DNA of 32,910 nucleotides from Firmicutes bacterium UBA5766. GTDB lineage: Bacteria; Bacillota; Desulfotomaculia; Desulfotomaculales; Nap2-2B. The notes beneath the pieces were generated by a model, which was not told the DNA's origin, did no database searches, and worked only from the letters and a program-made list of their open reading frames with translations. The stretch is taken from contig DIEU01000010.1 of assembly GCA_002418775.1 (NCBI GenBank), forward strand, positions 6,673-39,582, in the 5' to 3' direction. The stretch's first letter is position 1. Every line of letters begins with the position of its first letter. The position numbers and the translations under genes were made by a program. Of this stretch, positions 14,943-22,778 are shown piece by piece.

Positions 14943-16148
14943 TCAAGTCATAGTTAGTTTAATTATTTCGTAGATTTCCGTTAAATATTCAAAATTTTTC
15001 ACTTTCTCTATTATGTTATTCAAATTCTTTTCACCAATACCTAATTTTGCCGTATTCTTAAATTATGTTTCGATTTCATCAATACTTAAAGGGTTTTCAG
15101 GACTTCCTTTTGGATATTTCAATTCCCTCTTGTATTCATCTCCGTTTTTCATTTTAACGATAACTTTTGCGCCAAGTTTAAGCTCTGGTACAAGTTTTGC
15201 TTCTGTCTTTTCTATCAACTGAGTTATCTTAGGATCATTAACTTTTTCGTCAGTAAATTTATCCAGAGTGACATTACCCTCCGTCAATGCCAGCGCAGCT
15301 AAAAACCATAGGCTGAATTTTCCTTCTACGCCGATCTTGGGATTTTTTATTCCGGCAGAAGTAAAAGCAATTGGGCCGGTTTCAATGTATATTTCTTTAA
15401 CGTTTTCTATATCGGGCTGATGTGTTGCTCTGATCTCCTCCAGGAGACCTATTGTCGAATGAGTTCAGGCGCATGACGGATAAGGCTTGAGACTGACATC
15501 CGAGATGTAATATTTAGAACCAAGTCCTTCGACTATTCTTTCCTTGTCGGGTTTGTCAGTCATAACACTTAATATTCCCAAATCTCCTTCAATGATCTTT
15601 TTTGAACTATTAAAACCCTTTTCCGAAAGCAATGCAGACATTATCCCGTCCATGGAAGCCTTACCTGCATTAAGTGGTTTAGACATGGTTCCAAATACCT
15701 GCCGTAAGCCACCTGTTTGAGTGCCACAGATGCCAAATGCATCTATAATTTTATCGGTATCAAGATTAAGTAGTTTAGCAGCCACAGCCGTCGCCCCAAA
15801 CCGCCCGGCCGTGGAGGTTGGGCGCCAGCCGACACTATAATGGTAAGGACCTAAACCTAAGCTAAGCCGGATTGTGATGTCGATACCTAAAATCAAAGCA
15901 GGCAACATATCTTTTCCCTTAGATTTTCTATATTCCGCTAAAGACAGCAGCACCGACAAACAGGAAACTGTAGCATGTGCCATGGTTCCATCATGATAAT
16001 CATCAAAATCAAGAGCATGTAAGATTACTCCATTTGCTAAAGCTGCATGGCCGACATCGCTTTTAAGACTCGTCCCTAATACAGAAACCTGCGGACTTCC
16101 ACCTAATTCCTTATCATCCTGTATAATTGAATTCTTCAGATAGTACAA
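14943..16148 (-). pseudogene. MmgE/PrpD family protein (2-methylcitrate dehydratase-like), broken
   Basis: One frame about 400 codons long matches the MmgE/PrpD (2-methylcitrate dehydratase, cis-aconitate decarboxylase) family: ALANGVILHALDFDDYHDGT, GWRPTSTAGRFGATAVAAKL, GTQTGGLRQVFGTMSKPLNA. It is broken three ways. An in-frame stop precedes the first usable codon (TTG 16148), so about 50-60 N-terminal residues are lost. TGA at 15467-15465 interrupts YPSCA/THSTIGLLEE. TAA at 15065-15063 interrupts SIDEIET/FKNTAKLGIG, after which family-like sequence runs to TGA at 14943. No ribosome site is seen. A selenocysteine-insertion-like hairpin follows the first TGA, but the other lesions argue for simple decay. 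Confidence 0.8.
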
Positions 16149-16285
16149 TTAGTTATTTTATTTAAAAAATTAATTATATAATGCGAGCCTATACTTTCCT
16201 GCGCGCAAGAACTGCTTGTATTACCTTTGCCCGCCGGTCAAAGGCAGGAAATAGCTTTTTCCTTCACTGGCGCGCGAATAATATC

Positions 16286-16310
16286 AGGCCTGAGAAAAGC
16301 CATCAGGCCT
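16286..16310. repeat. AGGCCTGA hairpin in the 16149-16416 gap
   Basis: AGGCCTGA, a 9-nt loop and TCAGGCCT form a perfect 8-bp stem. On the plus strand CTTGATTT follows, a poor T-run. The gap also has two GCGCGC-containing segments but no gene that I can support. Confidence 0.45.
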
Positions 16311-16384
16311 CTTGATTTATGTTAAATTATCCAGCTTTTTCAAATAACAAAACAACTTGATTGTAAAATATTTTCTTTGGTTCG

Positions 16385-16403
16385 AAGAGCCTACGGCTCT
16401 TTT
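16385..16403 (+). terminator. Hairpin 3' of the zinc-ribbon gene
   Basis: AAGAGCC, loop TAC and GGCTCTT are followed by TT on the plus strand. It lies 14 nt beyond the stop of the minus-strand zinc-ribbon gene. The T-run favours plus-strand reading; on the minus strand it would only be a stability hairpin. Confidence 0.4.
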
Positions 16404-16416
16404 GTGAACGCTATCT

Positions 16417-16674
16417 TCACCCGCCTTCCGTTGGCTTCCCGGATAGCGTGTCATCATCGTATTTATAGCTTTTTACGACATATCCTCTTCTGTCAGGCTC
16501 TGACGCAACAAGAATAGCGGTTGGGTCTTCAGAATTAAATAGAGTCTTTTTGCCGTCGAGTTGTTCGACTTGTTCGCTTTTGCAGGAAGGACAGGCGACT
16601 GCTTTTTCCGGTCCCGTTACCAGTGTTTTAAACCTTTTCCCGCAATTACCGCATTTAAAATTCCCTACAGGCAC
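16417..16674 (-). CDS. Small zinc-ribbon protein (FmdB-like)
   Basis: This 85-residue protein starts at GTG with AGGAGG 8 nt upstream. The N-terminal half is a zinc ribbon: CGNCGKRF (about residues 8-11) and CPSC (about 28-31), as in FmdB-type putative regulatory proteins. The rest (KKTLFNSEDPTAILVASEPD) has no known domain. Such proteins are thought to bind DNA or partner proteins; no function can be assigned. It stands alone, with wide gaps on both sides. Confidence 0.75.
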   Translation of the reverse strand: MPVGNFKCGNCGKRFKTLVTGPEKAVACPSCKSEQVEQLDGKKTLFNSEDPTAILVASEPDRRGYVVKSYKYDDDTLSGKPTEGG

Positions 16675-16838
16675 TTTTCTAGCCTCCTTTTCAAAAAAAT
16701 ATACCCGTCAGCTATTTAGTATTCTTATTAAGATAATTATAAGCTATGCATTTTAGTTATGCAATATATTGTTTATATAATCAATCTTTTTAATTTTACG
16801 ATAATTTATTGGACAGCTTGTTAAGTACATAATTTTTT

Positions 16839-17576
16839 TCACAGCTTGAGCATGGGACCATTTTCCTTAAGCCACTTCCGTGCTTTTTTATAACCGGGCA
16901 TATATAGGGCGACCATATCCCAGAATTCCCCAGAATGGTTTAAATATCTTAAATGGCAGACCTCATGGACAATAATATAATCAATCACCCACTCGGGAGA
17001 CATGATCAATTTCCAGTTAAAATTAAGGTTGCCTTTTTTGGAGCAGCTCCCCCACCGTGTTTTCTGTTCCTTAATCCTTATGACATTATATGTCATCCCG
17101 GTGATTTTGCAAAAATAATCAAGCCTGTCCTTGAGATAGACTCTGGCGACTTTTTTATACCATAGCTTTAAAACATTTTCTACCAGGAACTTACTTTCGT
17201 CTGCCTCGATCTCCTTATTTATAAATATCTCAAACCCCGTCCCGTTAAAGCTTATGGTTATGCGCTTACCCTCATGCTTAATAATCCTAATCTCATATTC
17301 TCTCCCTTTATAGGGAACCTTTTCACCGCTTTTCCATTCTCTTTTGTGTTCACCGGCTTTCCTGATTTGAAATTCCAGGTAATGTTTGTATATCCAGCTG
17401 CTTTTAGCCTCCAGAGCTCTTTCAACATCAATCATCCTGGCGCTATGCGGCTTGACAACCATTAAGCCGTTAAGATCGATGGTAAACCTGATACGTTTGG
17501 CCTGTTTGCTTTCTGTAAGCGTATAGGGTATGGACAGGTTTCCAATGTTAATACTCAGTTTCTTGTCAGCTTTCAT
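16839..17576 (-). CDS. DUF45 / YgjP-like metal-dependent hydrolase
   Basis: About 245 residues. The C-terminal zinc-peptidase-like motif is HEVCHLRYLNHSGEFWDMV (HExxH with a downstream His/Glu), preceded by the family signature KTRWGSCSKKGNLNFNW. Proteins of this family (Pfam DUF45, WLM/SprT-like fold) are predicted metalloproteases; the E. coli homologue YgjP has been reported as a UTP pyrophosphatase. It often accompanies type I restriction genes, but none is here. I chose ATG at 17576 with AAGGG 9 nt upstream; a TTG at 17579 is also possible. Confidence 0.88.
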   Translation of the reverse strand: MKADKKLSINIGNLSIPYTLTESKQAKRIRFTIDLNGLMVVKPHSARMIDVERALEAKSSWIYKHYLEFQIRKAGEHKREWKSGEKVPYKGREYEIRIIKHEGKRITISFNGTGFEIFINKEIEADESKFLVENVLKLWYKKVARVYLKDRLDYFCKITGMTYNVIRIKEQKTRWGSCSKKGNLNFNWKLIMSPEWVIDYIIVHEVCHLRYLNHSGEFWDMVALYMPGYKKARKWLKENGPMLKL

Positions 17577-17623
17577 CAAGATTTTCCCTTAAAAGTAAGA
17601 TAGCTTTTGCGCAATGTACCTAA

Positions 17624-18127
17624 TCAAGGATGATCATTTTTTAAAAAGTTGCCCGTTATAAAATATGAAGCGTGGGATACAACAAGAAGCCTTTGCTGCT
17701 CGTCAAAAATCTTGCCTTCTGTTCGAATAACGGAATTACCGCTGCTGATTAGCTGTCCCACTGCTGTAAGGACGCTTCCTGTAGGCGAATTTCTTATATA
17801 GCTGATGTTCAGATCGATTGTTACAATACTTTTTCCCAAAGTTAAGCAGGTCGCTCCCATTGCTATATCGGAAATTGAAGCAAGGATGCCGCCGTGCACG
17901 GCGCCGTATATATTACAATGCCTGCCGGAAACTGCTAATTTAAAAGTAACTCTGCCCTCTTTTATATCGATCATTTCAATCCCAAGAAAATTATCGTAAT
18001 TTGGATCCCGGCATATTTCTTTAAAGTAAGTTTTTATCCATTCTAGATGTTCATCGTCCACGGTTAAACCTCCAGCCAATAAACGATTCAAAAATTTATC
18101 TTTGACTCCTGCCTGAAAGGCTTTCAA
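17624..18127 (-). CDS. PaaI-type hotdog thioesterase
   Basis: A 167-residue acyl-CoA thioesterase-like protein with one hotdog domain. The family core is seen at GAVHGGILASISDIAMGATC, where the HGG followed by the Asp is the active-site region, and at VTIDLNISYIRNSPTGSVLTA. It hydrolyses acyl- or aryl-CoA, substrate unknown. The start is unclear: there is no ATG in the N-terminal region. TTG at 18127 lacks a good ribosome site, and a TTG at 18091 has GGAG a little too far upstream. The first 30 residues are not typical of the domain. The DUF45 gene follows after about 47 nt. Confidence 0.85.
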   Translation of the reverse strand: MKAFQAGVKDKFLNRLLAGGLTVDDEHLEWIKTYFKEICRDPNYDNFLGIEMIDIKEGRVTFKLAVSGRHCNIYGAVHGGILASISDIAMGATCLTLGKSIVTIDLNISYIRNSPTGSVLTAVGQLISSGNSVIRTEGKIFDEQQRLLVVSHASYFITGNFLKNDHP

Positions 18128-18367
18128 GATTGAACACGCGCCGCAATAAAGCCCTCAATAAAAATTGAAGTTAAAAGCGCTCATTCTCATTTCTCCACTC
18201 TGCAAATTGCCTTTGTCGAACATAAGTATAGCATATTTTCTCTGTCTGCTTTTCTTCGGCTCATTTGTCAGAATATTATTTTTAAAATAAATAGTGATTT
18301 TATTATATTTGGTTATTGAATAAATATACAACGAATCAGTCTATTACTAAAAAAGGAGGTGGAATAT

Positions 18368-18547
18368 ATGGCGGTATGGGGAGGAATATTAACAATTATT
18401 GGGGCAGTACTTATCTTGATTGCTGGTATTATGAGTTTATTTTGCATGCCCGGTGTTCCCTGCCTTGGCGCGGTCACCAATATCATCCTTGGCCTTGGTT
18501 TAATTTTCTGGCCGCTATCCGTATTATGTACGCCAAAAAAGCAATAA
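18368..18547 (+). CDS. Very small hydrophobic membrane protein
   Basis: A 59-residue protein starting MAVWGGILTIIGAVLILIAG. The ATG at 18368 has a near-perfect AGGAGGTGG site 6 nt upstream; a GTG at 18359 lies inside that site. Two hydrophobic helices span residues 4-20 and 32-50. The loop between holds two cysteines (CMPGVPC) and a third lies near the end (LCTPKKQ). A strong terminator follows after 37 nt, so it is a monocistronic expressed gene. No family recognised. Confidence 0.75.
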   Translation: MAVWGGILTIIGAVLILIAGIMSLFCMPGVPCLGAVTNIILGLGLIFWPLSVLCTPKKQ

Positions 18548-18584
18548 AAACATAATAACTCAAACATCCTAAATTACATCTCCA

Positions 18585-18625
18585 CCCTGCATTGAACTGT
18601 GTCCAGTTCAATGCAGGGGGTTTTT
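18585..18625 (+). terminator. Strong rho-independent terminator
   Basis: CCCTGCATTGAACTG, loop TGTC and CAGTTCAATGCAGGG form a perfect 15-bp stem, followed by GG and TTTTT. It ends the small membrane protein gene and insulates the hsp20 promoter downstream. Confidence 0.92.
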
Positions 18626-18668
18626 GCAACCCAACGACATTACTTAAATAAAATAGTTAAGTTAAGTA

Positions 18669-18718
18669 AGTTTACTATTGTAAACATACTTGACAATACT
18701 ATTGTCATTGTATATATT
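18669..18718 (+). promoter_or_regulatory. hsp20 promoter with two operator-like palindromes
   Basis: TTGACA (18690-18695), a 17-bp spacer and TATATT (18713-18718) form a near-consensus sigma-A promoter. Two perfect inverted repeats flank or overlap it: GTTTAC-TATT-GTAAAC at 18669-18684 and TGACAAT-ACT-ATTGTCA at 18691-18707, the latter covering most of the -35 and the spacer. Neither matches CIRCE, CtsR or HspR sites, so an unknown repressor is inferred. The leader to the ATG is about 130 nt. Confidence 0.7.
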
Positions 18719-18853
18719 GGATACAAGGCAAGAAGCTGTATAAAAAATCCAGTCCGTGGGAGGTGTTTGACGGATACTTTTTGGTAAAAATAAAATACTA
18801 GATTCAGTTGAAAGTACTTTTAATCTTATTTTTTATGGAGGTGCAAGATAATT

Positions 18854-19288
18854 ATGGATTTAACTAAATGGGATCCAAGAGAAGAAATGTCCACTCTGCG
18901 TCATTCTATCAACAGGCTTTTTGACGAAACTTTTCCATTCCCCAGAAAAAGCGATGTCTGGACCTTCCCTGTAGACATCCAGGACAGTGCGGAGAAAATC
19001 CTTATTAAGGCGGAAATCCCCGGCCTTGAAAAAGAAGATATTAAGATTCACTTTGTAAATAACGAATTGAGCATCCAGGGAGAGCGCAAGAGCGAGCAAA
19101 GGGAGGAAGGCGCCCGCTACCTTAAGGTGGAACGCAGCTACGGAAGTTTCTACCGTTCTTTTAAAATAGATGTACCAATAAAATCAGGTGAGATTAAAGC
19201 AAGCTATAAGAACGGGCTGCTGGAAATAATCCTTCCCAAAGAAGAAGAAGTCAAGCCCAAAGAAATAACAATTAATGTCCAGGAATAG
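18854..19288 (+). CDS. Small heat-shock protein, Hsp20/alpha-crystallin family
   Basis: This 144-residue ATP-independent chaperone holds unfolding proteins for refolding by other chaperones. The alpha-crystallin domain covers about residues 38-130 (FPVDIQDSAEKILIKAEIPG, LSIQGERKSEQ, YGSFYRSFKIDVPI, ASYKNGLLEIILPK). The C-terminal ITI motif, which locks oligomers, is present in KEITINVQE. The ATG is preceded by ATGGAGGTGCAAGATAATT. It is a single-gene unit with its own promoter and terminator. Confidence 0.95.
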   Translation: MDLTKWDPREEMSTLRHSINRLFDETFPFPRKSDVWTFPVDIQDSAEKILIKAEIPGLEKEDIKIHFVNNELSIQGERKSEQREEGARYLKVERSYGSFYRSFKIDVPIKSGEIKASYKNGLLEIILPKEEEVKPKEITINVQE

Positions 19289-19309
19289 TGATGCAGCTTT
19301 CTGCCCGAC

Positions 19310-19338
19310 TAGCTGGCGTTATGGCCAGCTATTTTTTT
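19310..19338 (+). terminator. hsp20 terminator
   Basis: TAGCTGGC, a 6-nt loop and GCCAGCTA form a perfect 8-bp stem followed by seven T residues. It lies between the convergent hsp20 and yjbQ genes and is oriented for hsp20. Confidence 0.92.
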
Positions 19339-19346
19339 GGTCTTTT

Positions 19347-19760
19347 TTAAGTTTGTGAAGGTATCAATTTAACTAAGACTTTCCTCTGTCTTGGACCGTC
19401 GAATTCACACAGAAAAATTCCCTGCCAGATCCCTAACAGTAACTTTCCGCTTTCAACCAGAATCACCTGGGAAGTTTGCATCAGGCTGGCCTTTATGTGA
19501 GCGGCCGAGTTGCCCTCCAGATGCAGATATCTCTCATTCCAGGGAACGATTCTCTCCAGCTTTGAAGCTATATCCTGAACGACGGAGGGATCCGCATTTT
19601 CATTAATCAACAGCGCTGCCGTTGTATGGGGAACATATAGGCAACAGATCCCGTCGCTTATCCCGCTTTCTACGACCAGTCTTCTGACCCGCGAAGAAAT
19701 ATCTACGAATTCAGTATGACCGGCAGTCACTACTTCAATTGTCATGCGGCTCTCTATCAT
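19347..19760 (-). CDS. yjbQ: YjbQ / UPF0047 family protein
   Basis: This 137-residue conserved protein has the family motif CCLYVPHTTAALLINENADP with the His-Thr-Thr signature, and HLEGNSAAHIKASLMQTSQV with further conserved histidines. The single-domain fold binds a metal at clustered His residues. Weak thiamine-phosphate-synthase activity has been reported for members, but the physiological role is unsettled. The ATG at 19760 has GGGGGT upstream; an in-frame ATG at 19745 is possible. It is the last gene of the run rex - LOG-like - yjbQ, 13 nt behind its neighbour. Confidence 0.9.
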   Translation of the reverse strand: MIESRMTIEVVTAGHTEFVDISSRVRRLVVESGISDGICCLYVPHTTAALLINENADPSVVQDIASKLERIVPWNERYLHLEGNSAAHIKASLMQTSQVILVESGKLLLGIWQGIFLCEFDGPRQRKVLVKLIPSQT

Positions 19761-19773
19761 TCCTTTACCCCCT

Positions 19774-20253
19774 TTACTTTGATTGGCCCAAAAGAAAAGC
19801 TGCTTCTACAGCCTCTATTGGGCTGTATGCCTGGCGGACGGCAAATTCCTGCATGCCCCGTTTCATTTCCCAGGTAGAAAGACCCACCACCGGTTTGCCC
19901 ATCTTTAGGGCAAGGCCAATTTCAGACAAGGTTCCGTAACCTCCTGAAATAGCGATGAGTACGTCAGAAGCGCAGGTAATTACTGCATTACGGGCATCTC
20001 CCAAGCCGGTCGGCAGGGCTATCGTAAGGTAGGGATTCGATTCGATGCGGTTTCTTCCCGGAAGGATGCCGATTATAATTCCTCCTGCCCGGCAAGCCCC
20101 TTTTGCTGATGCCTCCATAACGCCCCCCTTGCCTCCGCAAATAAGCGCAGCGCCTCTTTTGGCAATTTCAAAACCAACTTCCTCGGCAAGGGACGCTTCC
20201 TTTTTTGCACATTCTCCGGCGCCGATAACTCCTATATAAAGAACCGGATTCAT
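19774..20253 (-). CDS. LOG-like nucleotide-binding protein (TIGR00725 family)
   Basis: A 159-residue Rossmann-like protein related to the 'lysine decarboxylase' or LOG phosphoribohydrolase superfamily. It shows the early IGVIGAGEC, the ICGGKGGVMEASAKGA motif and the ISGGYGTLSEIGLAL motif, the family's PGGxGTxxE equivalent with Ser-Gly-Gly-Tyr. True LOGs release cytokinin bases from ribotides; this TIGR00725 branch has no proven substrate. It starts 2 nt after the rex stop codon, so it is translationally linked to rex. Confidence 0.87.
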   Translation of the reverse strand: MNPVLYIGVIGAGECAKKEASLAEEVGFEIAKRGAALICGGKGGVMEASAKGACRAGGIIIGILPGRNRIESNPYLTIALPTGLGDARNAVITCASDVLIAISGGYGTLSEIGLALKMGKPVVGLSTWEMKRGMQEFAVRQAYSPIEAVEAAFLLGQSK

Positions 20254-20255
20254 CC

Positions 20256-20888
20256 TTAATACCCCTTTTGGCTCAACTTAAAAGTAAGCGACTCCAACCC
20301 AACCGACAGATCAATATTAATCACCTCGACGCCCCCGGGCACAGCAAGACTTACAGGTGTAAAATTAAGAACGCCTTCCAGCCCGTTTTTGACCATTTGA
20401 TCGGCTACTTCCTGGGCGGCGTTTGTTGGAACTGCGATAATCCCTATCTTTATATGCCGGTTTTTTATTATTTCCGGCATTTTATCCATCGGCATAACCT
20501 CAATCCTGCCAATCATTTTTCCTGTTTTCGCCGGATCAATGTCAAATACCGCCACAATTGAAAAACCGCGCTTATTAAATCCCGGATAGCCGCAGACAGC
20601 ATGACACAGGACCCCTGCTCCAACAAGAATCAGGGGCCATTTTTGATCAAGCCCCAGGATATTTAAAGTACAGCTTAACAAATCCTTTACTTTGTACCCT
20701 ATCCCGCGTGTGCCAAAATCTCCGAAATAAGCCAGGTCTTTTCTTACCTGGGCCGGATTGATACTTAAACCCTCCGCAATTTCCCCGGATGAAGCAAACT
20801 CGACTCCTCTTTGATTAAGGTTCTCCAAGAATCTTGAATATAACGATAACCTGGTGACAGTCGCTTCGGGTATCCTGTGCGCTTTCAC
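20256..20888 (-). CDS. rex: Redox-sensing transcriptional repressor Rex
   Basis: Rex senses the NADH/NAD+ ratio and represses fermentation and respiration genes until NADH rises. The N-terminal winged helix (RIPEATVTRLSLYSRFLENL, GLSINPAQVRKDLAYFGDFG, TRGIGYKV) and the Rossmann domain (LILVGAGVLCHAV, VAVFDIDPAKTG, IGIIAVPTNAAQEVADQMV) are intact. I place the start at GTG 20888 (VKAHRIPEA) with GGGGAG 8 nt upstream, giving 210 residues as in other Rex proteins; the longer frame to 20927 adds non-family residues. The canonical GxGxxG reads GAGVLC, with Cys in the last position. It follows hemL by about 110 nt. Confidence 0.95.
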   Translation of the reverse strand: MKAHRIPEATVTRLSLYSRFLENLNQRGVEFASSGEIAEGLSINPAQVRKDLAYFGDFGTRGIGYKVKDLLSCTLNILGLDQKWPLILVGAGVLCHAVCGYPGFNKRGFSIVAVFDIDPAKTGKMIGRIEVMPMDKMPEIIKNRHIKIGIIAVPTNAAQEVADQMVKNGLEGVLNFTPVSLAVPGGVEVINIDLSVGLESLTFKLSQKGY

Positions 20889-20962
20889 ATTTAAAACTCC
20901 CCGGTCAATTACGAATAATCTGAACATTGCTACTTATTAGGATAGATCAACGACCGGTTATC

Positions 20963-20979
20963 TGTCAAATAATTTTACA
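20963..20979. promoter_or_regulatory. Imperfect inverted repeat upstream of rex (possible Rex site)
   Basis: On the minus strand TGTAAAAT-T-ATTTGACA is an 8-bp inverted repeat with one mismatch, in the hemL-rex gap. Clostridial Rex sites read about TTGTTAAnnnnTTAACAA, and rex genes are often autoregulated. The spacing here is one base off the consensus, so the match is only suggestive. Confidence 0.35.
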
Positions 20980-21000
20980 AATAATTTTACTATTTATTTT

Positions 21001-22284
21001 TTACAGGGCATTTTTTACGGCTTGAATGGTCAGATCAATGTCTTCGTAGCTGTGTGAGGAAGAAACAAACCAGGTTTCGAATTGGGATGGGGCAAGGTAA
21101 ATGCCCTGATCAAGCATTTTCTTAAAGAACTGCGCGTAACTGTCCGTATTTGACTTGCAAGCGGAATTATAATCCGTCACCTTTTCCGCTGTAAAAAATA
21201 AAGAGACCATGGAGCCAACCCGGTTAATTGTGACCCCGGCGCCGGATTCAGCGGCAGCCCGGGCAAGGCCGCCAGCCAGGCGCGCTCCTTTGCTTTCGAG
21301 ATGATTATAAAAACCGTTTTGCCGTAAAATCTTTAAAGTCGCCAAACCTGCCGTCACAGCAAGCGGGTTTCCCGAAAGCGTTCCAGCCTGGTAAACCGGA
21401 CCCTGCGGTGCGATCTGTTCCATAATTTCCTGCCTTCCGCCGTACGCGCCTACCGGCAGGCCTCCGCCGATTACTTTTCCCAGACAGGTTATGTCCGGTT
21501 CGACGCCGTACAGTTCCTGCGCTCCGCCGTATGCAACCCTAAAGCCCGTGATAACTTCGTCAAAGATAAGCAAAGACTCAAATCTTTCGGTCAGGTCCCG
21601 GATGCCTTGCAAAAAACCCGGTTCGGGCGTCGCTACACCCATGTTTCCGGCAACCGGCTCTACAATTACAGCGGCAATGTCCTTGCCTTCCTTTTTAAAA
21701 ACAGCCTCAAGCATGTCCAGGTTATTGTACGCTGAAACGATCGTCCCGGACGCCGCGCTCCCGGGTACCCCCGGACTGTCCGGCAGACCAAGCGTCATCG
21801 AACCCGAACCGGCCTTAACCAGCATAGAATCGGCATGGCCGTGATAGCAGCCCTCAAATTTGACAATCTTATCCCGGCCTGTAAAAGCACGGGCAAGCCT
21901 TAAGGAACTCATCACCGCTTCCGTGCCTGAATTGACCAGGCGTACCATGTCAATTGACGGTACGGCGGCGACAATTTCACTCGCCAGGTTTATTTCCAGT
22001 TCAGTCGGGGCACCGTAGCTTGTCCCCAATTCCACACATTCCTTCAGCGCTTTCACAACTTCAGGATGACAGTGTCCAAGGATCAAAGGCCCCCAGGAAC
22101 ACACATAATCTATGTACTTGTTTCCGTCAGCGTCGAAAATATTGCTGCCCCTGCCTTTTTTGATAAAAACGGGATTTCCTCCAACCGCTTTAAAGGCCCG
22201 GACAGGGCTGTTGACACCGCCCGGAATGTACCGTTTGGCCTGATCAAATAGAGCAGCCGAATTAAGGTATCTTTTTTCCTGCAT
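21001..22284 (-). CDS. hemL: Glutamate-1-semialdehyde 2,1-aminomutase
   Basis: HemL converts glutamate-1-semialdehyde to 5-aminolevulinate, the second committed step of tetrapyrrole synthesis, using PLP. The 427-residue product shows PGGVNSPVRAFKAVGGNPVF, the GTEAVMSSLRLARAFTG phosphate-binding segment, the cofactor-contacting DEVITGFR and the Schiff-base lysine in LGKVIGGGLPVGAYGG. It is placed last among the haem genes, 15 nt after ahbB. hemA, which supplies its substrate, is in the same run. Confidence 0.97.
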   Translation of the reverse strand: MQEKRYLNSAALFDQAKRYIPGGVNSPVRAFKAVGGNPVFIKKGRGSNIFDADGNKYIDYVCSWGPLILGHCHPEVVKALKECVELGTSYGAPTELEINLASEIVAAVPSIDMVRLVNSGTEAVMSSLRLARAFTGRDKIVKFEGCYHGHADSMLVKAGSGSMTLGLPDSPGVPGSAASGTIVSAYNNLDMLEAVFKKEGKDIAAVIVEPVAGNMGVATPEPGFLQGIRDLTERFESLLIFDEVITGFRVAYGGAQELYGVEPDITCLGKVIGGGLPVGAYGGRQEIMEQIAPQGPVYQAGTLSGNPLAVTAGLATLKILRQNGFYNHLESKGARLAGGLARAAAESGAGVTINRVGSMVSLFFTAEKVTDYNSACKSNTDSYAQFFKKMLDQGIYLAPSQFETWFVSSSHSYEDIDLTIQAVKNAL

Positions 22285-22299
22285 TCTTTATTCCTGCCT

Positions 22300-22770
22300 T
22301 TACTCAAGAAAATACTCCACGCTGCTTTTCTTTAATTCCGCTGTGCTGAAAAGTATCCGGTAACCCGTGATTCCTATGGATGAAGCGATCTTCTCCGCAA
22401 TACTACGGCAATCCTGTTCCTCTTTCCCGTGAATTACCGTGTACAGCGTATAAGGCCACCCGGGCGCGCTTAGGCGGTTATAACAATGGGACACTTCGGG
22501 AAAAGAAGCCATTGCCCGGCCGGCCTCCATTATCCTTTCTTCGGTAACGGGCCAGACGACCATCGCATTGGCCACATAGCCCACATCCTGGTGTTTGACC
22601 ACAGCGCCGAAACGGCGGATAACCCCTTTGGTAAGAAAGTCTTTTACCTTAGCGATGATCTCTTCTTCACTCAGGCCAAGCCTGTCCGCAATATCCAAAA
22701 ACGGGCGGCTGACCAGCGGCAAACCTTTCTGCAGTTCCCTGACCAGTTCCTTTTCCTGTTCACTAAGCAT
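22300..22770 (-). CDS. ahbB: Siroheme decarboxylase subunit AhbB
   Basis: With AhbA it removes the acetate carboxyls on C12 and C18 of siroheme, giving 12,18-didecarboxysiroheme, the first step of the alternative haem route. The 156-residue protein has an Lrp/AsnC-like winged helix (DIADRLGLSEEEIIAKVKDF, KGVIRRFGAVVKHQDVGYVA) and an RAM-like domain with VSHCYNRLSAPGWPYTLYTV. The HCY and WPY-type residues near the active site are as in known AhbB. It ends in AELKKSSVEYF, matching other AhbB. It lies 8 nt after ahbA. Confidence 0.9.
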   Translation of the reverse strand: MLSEQEKELVRELQKGLPLVSRPFLDIADRLGLSEEEIIAKVKDFLTKGVIRRFGAVVKHQDVGYVANAMVVWPVTEERIMEAGRAMASFPEVSHCYNRLSAPGWPYTLYTVIHGKEEQDCRSIAEKIASSIGITGYRILFSTAELKKSSVEYFLE

Positions 22771-22778
22771 TTAAACAC

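Noticed and set aside
15432..15467. MmgE/PrpD as a genuine selenoprotein
   Set aside because: Kept as a finding but not as the gene call: a TAA further on also interrupts family-like sequence, the N-terminus is missing and there is no ribosome site, so decay explains all three lesions.
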